DNA from: Brasenia schreberi
Lineage: Eukaryota; Streptophyta; Magnoliopsida; Nymphaeales; Cabombaceae
Reading direction: 5' to 3'
NCBI GenBank assembly: GCA_036023115.1
Contig: JAYKKT010000076.1
Span: forward strand, 3,162,001-3,226,000
Length of the DNA: 64,000 nucleotides
The notes under the pieces were generated by a model. That model saw nothing but the letters and a program-made list of their open reading frames with translations. It ran no database searches and had not been told where the DNA came from. The position numbers and the translations under genes were made by a program. This document shows positions 57,301 through 64,000 of the stretch, one piece after another; the stretch's first letter is position 1; each line of letters starts with the position of its first letter.

Positions 57301-60300
57301 TGCAACATATTAATATGAGAACAATTTCTTCCTTGATAAAAACTTTGTTATGTATTAAGAGTCAACACGGACAGCAAAAAAACTCAAACCTAAACCTAAA
57401 CCAAGACCAAGCTGATCAGCTTCCTATACTCTTAGTTGCCATTTGCCGCTATCTTGTGCAGTATCTGGATGAAATTCTAAGTTTGACATTTCATAGCCAT
57501 ATATTCACGGCATAATACAAAAGAGAATAGCTTCTACCTCAATAAAATGTTGTTAGGTATTGGGAGTCCCAGAGGCGAGAGGCGAGAGGCGATAGGGACA
57601 AAGGCGAGAGGCACAAAAGCAAGAGAGATGAGAGGCATAGAGGCATAGGCGATAAAACCATTTTTGGGTGCGGTCAATGCACCCAAAAATGTCTTTCAAC
57701 ACGTTGACCATGTCGAAGGTGACCACACGGTGTCGGTGTCGCACCCGTGTCAGTGTCAACACCTCACTCAAATGAAGTGTTGCTGTGACATAGCCTTACA
57801 AGGCCAGTTCATGAAATGGTAATCTACTTTTACTTTATTAGTGAATAATTAATTGGTCCTTGCTGTTCTTTAACTGATTTTGCAGTGGGTATGTGTTTTT
57901 TCTTTTTGAAGTCCCTCATTTCTGATTTTCCATGGCCTTACTTTTTATGCTCTTTGGTTGCACTCTTGTATAAGATACTATGTCATCTCATAGTATTTGA
58001 TTGACTGCTTCATTAACCAGAATCCAGCACTGCATGCAAAAGCATCAGGACAATCCAATTATGGAGGGGGCGCATTTTACACCACAGTAAGTTGTTATGT
58101 TCTGCACCCCACTCCCTATATTTGATGATAACATGATTAAGTTGTATTATTCTTTTTCGTGCATGATTTCTAACATGGTTATGAGAGAATGACCTTGCAA
58201 AATATAGTCCTTTTCATTATAACTATGCTACCCCACACAAGGCTTCTCTGGATAGCTAGTGAACTATGAGTTACAATCCTGATTCTTATGTTTGCTACTG
58301 CACACACGCAGGTCTGTGTGTCTATGTGTGAATAAATATTTGAAAGGCATGTGTTGTCTTGTCAAGACAAATGGAAGAAGTGAAATGCCTCCAAGAAATC
58401 AATTGAGTGAAAATCTTTGTTATCTTTCGTCTTATTTTTTTGGCCAATTTGCCATTCTCAAGCTGTTCTGTTGTAAATGAGGAATTGAATGGAGTGCTTG
58501 CATTTTCCTCAAGATTTTAGGATTGGTTTCTCATTTACATGTAGTTTTTAATATTAACTATAAATTGTAATTGTAATGCACTCAGGTTTTCTCCTATATT
58601 TTGTTTTCATCTCCTATCTTTTGTAAGATTTGTTTTTCTACTCCTTCATGTAGGTTGAATTATTCACATCCTATCTTATAATGAGATGATGTCGTACTCT
58701 TTCCATTGGCAGAATCCTGGAAGTGTTCCATCTGCCATGAATAGACTTTCACCTCTTCCCCCGGAACCTGTTGATTTCAGAAGTGCAACAGTTGATATTT
58801 CTCTTGATGCGGCAAAAGTATGATGCCTATAGCTGGTTAATATGATGGCACTGTGATATTCCTTCACCCAAAGTGTGAATGTTGTATGAAAGTTGGCTTT
58901 CTGAAACATTATGTAGGATTTGAAGAAAAAAGAGAAGGAACTGCAAGCCAAAGAGGCAGAGTTGAAGAAGCGAGAACAGGTGCATGAATTGACACCTTTC
59001 AAGTACAGTGGAGCAAATTTACTCAAGTCATAAACCAGTGCTGATTTTAGTACAGTAGCGTGGTTGTATTTATTCGTCGAGTGAGTTGGAGTGGACGATA
59101 TCTTGACAATTTATGCTAACTTTAGAGAATTAAAAGCAGGTACGTTCATGCATTTACCTTTCCTTTTGTTGATATGCATTTTTTTTGTTCTACTGAAATT
59201 GCTTAACCGTGTCACCATGTACGGTGTTGTTTGATGTTCCTCAGTTGTCAAGCCCCTGGTTATCTTTCTTTCTTTTAATGAAAGAGTGCAGCCTGTAGTT
59301 CACCTAAGCTTTTTTAGCATATCCTCAAATCTATCATAAAGCTCTTTTGACTTTTAGTTTGCTGATAAGGTTTCCTGGCCACTGAAATTACTTATTGCAT
59401 TACCAATTACTGTGTTCTTTGTTCTGTCTCACAAATCAACTCCCAATCAGTCTTCTTTTATGAAAGAGTGAAGCCCAAAGTTCACTTAAACTTATTTTTT
59501 CACCATGTCCTCAAAGTTGTACTGAAGTTCTTTTGATTTTCATTCATCTATATATATATATATATTCATAAAATCGCATTAACATATATAGTTTCTTTCT
59601 TTGTTTCAGTTATTTCATCCTAGTATTTTATTTATTGCCGGTAAAGCCTTTAGGTGGATCCACCTACTTCCTTTGCTTTTCTGGTCGATTCTTGGAATAG
59701 TATGAACTTCCTGCTTAATTACCATGTTTCAGATCATCAAACCCTTTCTGTGAACTGCTATCATGTCATAATCCAAAAGGAAAACCTTTTGGTTCTTTCC
59801 CCCAATCAGCCAGTTACTGTTCATGCCACTGTGCCTATTATTTCATCTTTTCTGAGTACCACTTGCTTGCTTTGTGGATTTGGGGATCTGGAATTGTTAT
59901 GTTTTGATTTATCTTGTTGAGAACTGTTGTTTATTATTTGTTTTACCTTCCACAGGAACTAAAACGCAGAGAGGATGCGGCTGCACGTGGTACTCCTGTT
60001 TTCTTTGCTATCATGTAGAAGTAATAAAACTCTTTCCTTTTGTGATTATTGTGTTTGTGGAGATTCCTTATTCTGGTGGTTTTTCTATTTCTGTAGCTGG
60101 AATAGTTATTGAGGATAAAAACTGGCCTACATTTTTTCCTATCATCCATCATGATATTGCAAATGAAATACCAATCCATCTTCAGAGGCTGCAGTATGTT
60201 GCTTTTGCATCATATTTAGGTATGCATCTGCTCCATCTGTTGAATTCAGTTCTTTGTTTTAACTTTTAACAGTGATTTAAAATTGACATCCATTTCAGCA

Positions 60301-62635
60301 AGTACATTTAGATGTGCTTACTATGTTCCATCATGCACTGTTTTCATTCTTGCATAGTAAGGAGACATGGTGGCAACGTGGACCTAAAGGTTTCCTCTGT
60401 CGAGTACCCATCCTTGTCATGATCAGAGGCCAGAAGCCTAAACAAATGCCTTTAACTTCGCAGATAGATGACTAGTGATCTAGGTGTGTGTTAGATTCTC
60501 TGGGCCAACCTATCTCACTATTTCTAACTTTCTACTGGTCCAGTTTCAGCAATGCCTTGGGTAAAAGTACTAGAAAGATGCGATGAGAGTCTTAAGGAAA
60601 CACATGTCATATGTTTTATATCCTAAATGGTGAAGGTTAATCCGATCCATGTGCATATAATACGTTAATTGATACAAACAGATTGCCTCATGAGATTCTT
60701 GAAAGAGATAAGCTCTGAGAGTGCATTTCATGCAGGAACTTGATGAAATCTAAATTTGGAATTAATTAGTTCAGAACTATTTTGTTTGCCTTCTGCATAC
60801 TAGAAACCTTTCCTCCAGATATTTTTTCTTGTCTTGCATGCGCAGGAGCAACCAAACCACAGCAAAGTAGGACTACATTTTGACTAAGGTTTAACCCCTC
60901 TGTTCAAGCATCATTCCACAATCATGGTTCAGCAAGAAACACATTATGGTTGCTCTTGTGCATCGTCTGGTAATCATGGCTGCCAATGAATGACATCTTC
61001 TTCCTTGCAATCTTATCTATTCTTTTCCTTCCTCTGATCCCATGATTATAGCAAACGGTGCAAACCATCTACCGTGCTAAAATGGACTTCTCACAAAGAG
61101 CAGAGTACAGTAGAGTAGACACTGAACTCATCACCATATCATAGATTGGGTCTGACATCAGAAATTAAGTTACATTGTGACATCCTGCCCTATGCGATGA
61201 AGTATCTTATGTGAGAAAGTGTTCCATAAGCAAAAATTTGAACAAGTAATCTCTCTATTTCTCACCATCCCAAGCTTGCAGTGATCTGTCTTCTCCTGGA
61301 CATGATCCTAAGCATAACCACTAAAGTGTGCCACATTACTATAATAAACTGCCTTGCTTTTCAGAATTTCTTGAATAAGCCTCATAAGAGAGTTTGTTTT
61401 TAAGGAACCGGTGGTATATCTGAGCGAGTGAGACCTGCATAATCAAGGAAGCGACTAACGATTTGGTGTTGTGATGCGAATACAGTAACCGGGAGTGTTG
61501 ACCTATCATGGATTTATAGGAGCGATCCAATCTGTAGGAATAGGTGTCTCATCAATCAACTGGTCCTATTCTACATTTTTCTTCCCAACTCTCTCTCTCA
61601 TGCCTGTGTTTCAAGCACAAAAGCATGCTAAAAAGTTGTGATGCCTTAGCTGGCTTTATGTGGCAACCAACCTAACCTTGGTCTGTCTATGTGGAAGTGA
61701 ACCAAGAACTGAGGTCTGTCGAGGATCATGCCATTGTCACATGGGTCAACAACCGATTCACAGTCCAAGACAAACTTATATGCATATTAAGTTAAAAGGT
61801 TGTTGCTTGTGTGTCTGCATATGCATGTATGCTACATTCTCTGTTGATTCTCTAAAAAATTTGAAGATTCTTGTGCTCAGGTATTTGAATTTTGAAGGGA
61901 CATGGAAATTTCATAAAATCACTTATATTAAAAAGAAGTTCGTGTACTTGCCAAAGCTGGCTATCAGTAAAGGTTTCATCTTTTCATGCAGGACTGGTGC
62001 TCTGTCTGGCTTGGAATATAGTGGCAGTTACCACAGCCTGGATTAGAGGAGAAGGTCAGTAAATTAGAATACTGTCTATTGACTTGGCATTGTAAATTTT
62101 CATTTTACTAGCTTTGAAATTTTAGTTGCAATAGTAATTCCAAACAGAGAGAAACTTTGAATGTTTCACTTTTTCTGTTAATAATTGCCTCTAGGTGCAA
62201 CAATATGGTTGCTTGCCATTATATATTTCATCTCTGGGGTCCCAGGAGCATATGTTTTGTGGTATCGGCCTCTTTATCATGCCATGAGGTAAACAATACT
62301 CCTTTATCCTGTAGTTTCACGTACTTTCATATGCCATAAGTGTTTTCTGCTACCTCCTGTATGTAATACCAAAAATTTTGTTATGCCCTTTTTGATAAAT
62401 GAGTTTGATTTTGTGTAAAATTTTCAGGACTGACAGTGCGTTGAAGTTTGGGTGGTTTTTCCTTTTTTACTTGGTAATGTTGCTCTCAACTTATCTAGCG
62501 TCTAGCTGTTCTTTTCTTTCGACACATTGACGAACCAGTAGCTAACTTCCTTCTTGTTCTATGTCAGTTTCATGTTGGGTTTGTTGTTTTTGCTGCTGTG
62601 GCTCCACCCATTATCTTTAAAGGGAAATCCTTGGC
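54359..62635 (+). CDS. SCAMP: Secretory carrier-associated membrane protein (SCAMP), exons 1-10, 3' end outside window
   Basis: A plant SCAMP, a tetraspanning protein of the trans-Golgi network, plasma membrane and endocytic vesicles. Ten exons join in frame with GT-AG introns: 54359-54415, 58021-58086, 58713-58817, 58917-58979, 59956-59989, 60097-60219, 61992-62054, 62195-62288, 62428-62473, 62568-62635 (719 nt). The start [19 protein letters not shown] has two NPF motifs, which bind EH-domain endocytic proteins. Exons 4-5 form a Lys/Glu-rich coiled coil ([20 protein letters not shown]). Exon 6 has the conserved [16 protein letters not shown]. Exons 6-7, 8 and 9-10 encode three hydrophobic spans, with the conserved [20 protein letters not shown] between the second and third. 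The fourth span and C-terminal tail, about 50 residues in the family, must be right of 64000. Introns 1 (3605 bp), 4 and 6 are large. No broken codon was seen. Confidence 0.96.
55331..55954 (+). repeat. Perfect 312-bp tandem duplication in SCAMP intron 1
   Basis: Copies 55331-55642 and 55643-55954 appear identical on direct comparison, and the first 7 bases (TTATGTG) recur again at 55955. Each copy contains a splice-acceptor-like TTGATCTGCAGGA, but the following sequence has no SCAMP coding similarity. Identity means very recent duplication or an assembly artefact. Confidence 0.95.
56505..57793. mobile_element. hAT-type element in SCAMP intron 1
   Basis: The ends CTATGTCACATGG and GCTGTGACATAG form an inverted repeat (CTATGTCACA). 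The 8-bp duplication CCTTACAA is perfect (56497-56504 and 57794-57801). 1289 bp, with GGGTGCGGGTGCGGCAC and GGTGTCGCACCCGTGTC subterminal repeats and, at the right, GAGGCGAGAGGCGA repeats. No transposase. A 133-aa ORF on the minus strand (56716-57117) is inside. A probable relic of the same family is at 63012. Confidence 0.9.
56716..57117 (-). CDS. 133-aa ORF inside the intronic hAT; possible captured exon
   Basis: An open frame on the minus strand from 57117 with no family that I recognise. A strong acceptor-like sequence TTTGTTCTTGCAG (ending 57030) lies in it. Downstream the frame runs [20 protein letters not shown] and later [20 protein letters not shown], ending LDLYLQIQL. It is acidic and Ser-rich without zinc finger or transposase motif. 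It could be a piece of host gene picked up by the element, a distant transposase tail, or chance. Function unknown. Confidence 0.35.
   Translation of the reverse strand: MTLEKDYTVTLCSVCLEKTIISNCKFVLAGIHANYVGDLYSAGSTDHGFDFAAEDFISNLDSLDINAVDNLIFYFMHHENSFADHSSSPGSASMCKLVSMKNCIMKLLERKESETDQSENELGSLDLYLQIQL
59199..59543 (+). repeat. Diverged tandem duplication in SCAMP intron 4
   Basis: The segment 59199-59358 is echoed at 59388-59543: AAATTGCTTA / AAATTACTTA, ATGAAAGAGTGCAGCC / ATGAAAGAGTGAAGCC, GTTCACCTAAGC / GTTCACTTAAAC, and CCTCAAATCTATC / CCTCAAAGTTGTA. The offset is about 190 bp. Old duplication. Confidence 0.65.
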
Positions 62636-64000
62636 GTAAGTTCTTCAGTTTGTCCTTACTACCACACTTTTGGTACTAAAGAGGCACATATAATCTATTC
62701 TTCATTTTGGTTTAGTCATCCAAGTAATTTTTGTTAGAATACAATTATGGGTTTGTAACTTTGTATATGCTGGAATATTCTATCTTGTACTACTATCTAT
62801 GAATGCATAGCTGGTCCAAGTAGAAGGGACTCTGTTCCATTATGCATGTCTCAGATTGCTCCTAAGTATGGTTATAATGTTCCAAATGAAGCCTTGACAA
62901 GATCCCATTAGCTTTTTGGTTTATGTTGAATGTGCATGCTTTATGTAACCTTGCTATTGAAGCCTCATCAAGAATAAGATCTCATTAGCTTGGTTGACTT
63001 TGAAGAACCATGTTACAGGGGTGCGTGTCTGCAACATGAGTGTGGTGGGTTATGGGATATGACAATTTGAAAATTTTGGGTGCTGACATGACTATCTGTG
63101 TATAAGTTATATATAAGTGATGATATCTTGTAAAACTAAAATAAAATCTTCTATTGTTATCCATTAATAAAGAAATAATAGCACTATACTATCTCTAAGA
63201 AATTTTGGTTAAAAAATATTTAAAACAGCTACTGCCTAGCCGGAGTAAGGAAGTGCTAGTATCAGGAGCTGGAGTATCTAACACAGGCAGAAGACCCTTT
63301 CAGAAGTGTTTCTGATGACATATATGAAGAGAATCATGTCTTTTTCCAAATCCATGTTGCTGACTCATTGCCCTATATTTGTTTCCAAGTCTAGTTTAAT
63401 TTACTGATCCTTGTTTGTGAGATTCATCTTTTATATTTGCAAACACTGTGATAGTCATTGAATGATGTTCATGCAGAGCAGAACCATACAAAGAATGTAT
63501 TTTTGTAGTTACTATTGCACTTAAGTGCTTGTAACAGACTCAAGTGCCCTCTAAGCATTCAAGCACAGGAAAAAAATGCAAGTGTGCACTGTTAAGTTCC
63601 TAGTTCGGGTGCTTAAGTTATCTGCTAAGTTTACTTCTTACTTTAGTTTCATGATTTGCTGACTTTTCCGAGTTGTATTATGTCAAAACTGAATAGATCA
63701 TGCACATATTATGTTCTTGACATGTTACTGTAGCATCATTTGCTTTGTTGTAGGTACTTTTGTCTTGTTGATATGTAGTTCTCTCATTTTCTATCCTTGA
63801 TTTTATTCATCTTCATATATTGGTATTTATTTTGGTTGTTCTTCACATTATCATCATGTGTCCTTTTTTTGTCTTCTATGTCATACACTTTTTAATTCAT
63901 TCATTGGATCCGTTTGATAAATATTCATCTCATTTATAGAATTAGGTTTTTTTTCTTTCGAGTACTTGTGTGGTTTTCCTATTCTTCTTTTAGCATTTTC
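62636..64000 (+). other. SCAMP intron 10, continuing off the right edge
   Basis: It begins at the donor GTAAGTTC (62636). No exon with the expected GILPAVDLLG-like fourth-span sequence could be found to 64000. 63012-63240 (GGGGTGCGTGTCTGC, then AATTTGAAAATTTTGG) resembles the left end of the hAT at 56505 and is probably its degraded relative. The remainder is AT-rich. Confidence 0.6.

Noticed and set aside
1..64000. A wholly new biological system in this window
   Set aside because: Everything with readable structure belongs to known plant gene or transposon types. The unusual points are about their arrangement and derivatives, listed as findings.

Overview
The window is nuclear DNA of a flowering plant. 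It holds two spliced plant housekeeping genes with canonical GT-AG introns, separated by about 38 kb of AT-rich, transposon-dominated DNA: plant L1-type LINEs, BED-finger hAT elements, MULEs with plant-mobile-domain (PMD) fragments, and Ty3- and Copia-like LTR elements with TATAAATA promoters. I cannot name the species. Both genes are incomplete here because their 3' exons lie outside the window.

Left block (1-14342): a LINE lies in intron 2 of a mitochondrial OXA1 insertase gene and has been the target of repeated insertion. Reading the minus strand from 14342 leftwards, the LINE is interrupted by hAT-D (12397-13485), by a stack of four nested hAT elements (E 2778-12076, containing A 4019-11824, containing B 5919-10390, containing C 6019-7155), by a second 5'-truncated LINE (823-2236), and by an LTR whose end lies at about 271. 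Target-site duplications can be read for every one of these insertions except the LTR: 8 bp for each hAT and 15 bp for the second LINE. The order of events can therefore be reconstructed from sequence alone. A and B encode about 770-aa hAT transposases with broken reading frames.

14647-16374: the first two coding exons of OXA1 (minus strand), with intact splice sites. Exon 3 must lie more than 14 kb away, left of the window, unless the gene is truncated.

16.4-53.4 kb: an intergenic graveyard of transposons. It contains degenerate MULEs (17.0-18.1 and 41.0-41.4 kb), gag fragments of a Ty3-like element (24.6-25.9 and 27.8-29.5 kb), a 210-bp mini-element made of the two ends of the LINE (28911-29120), and PMD fragments. 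It also contains a non-autonomous LTR element without coding capacity (36199-40397), a 2.9-kb solo LTR with AGTAT duplications (42824-45726), relatives of that LTR, and a third LINE copy (51614-53408).

54359-62635 and beyond: ten coding exons of a plant SCAMP (secretory carrier-associated membrane protein) on the plus strand. The last exon or exons, expected to encode TM4 and the C-terminal tail, are right of the window. Intron 1 holds a perfect 312-bp tandem duplication and a 1.29-kb hAT element.

I found no evidence of a wholly new biological system. The most notable signals are the nested, datable hAT stack, whose two main copies share the same stop codons, the LINE-ends mini-element, and the split OXA1 gene.
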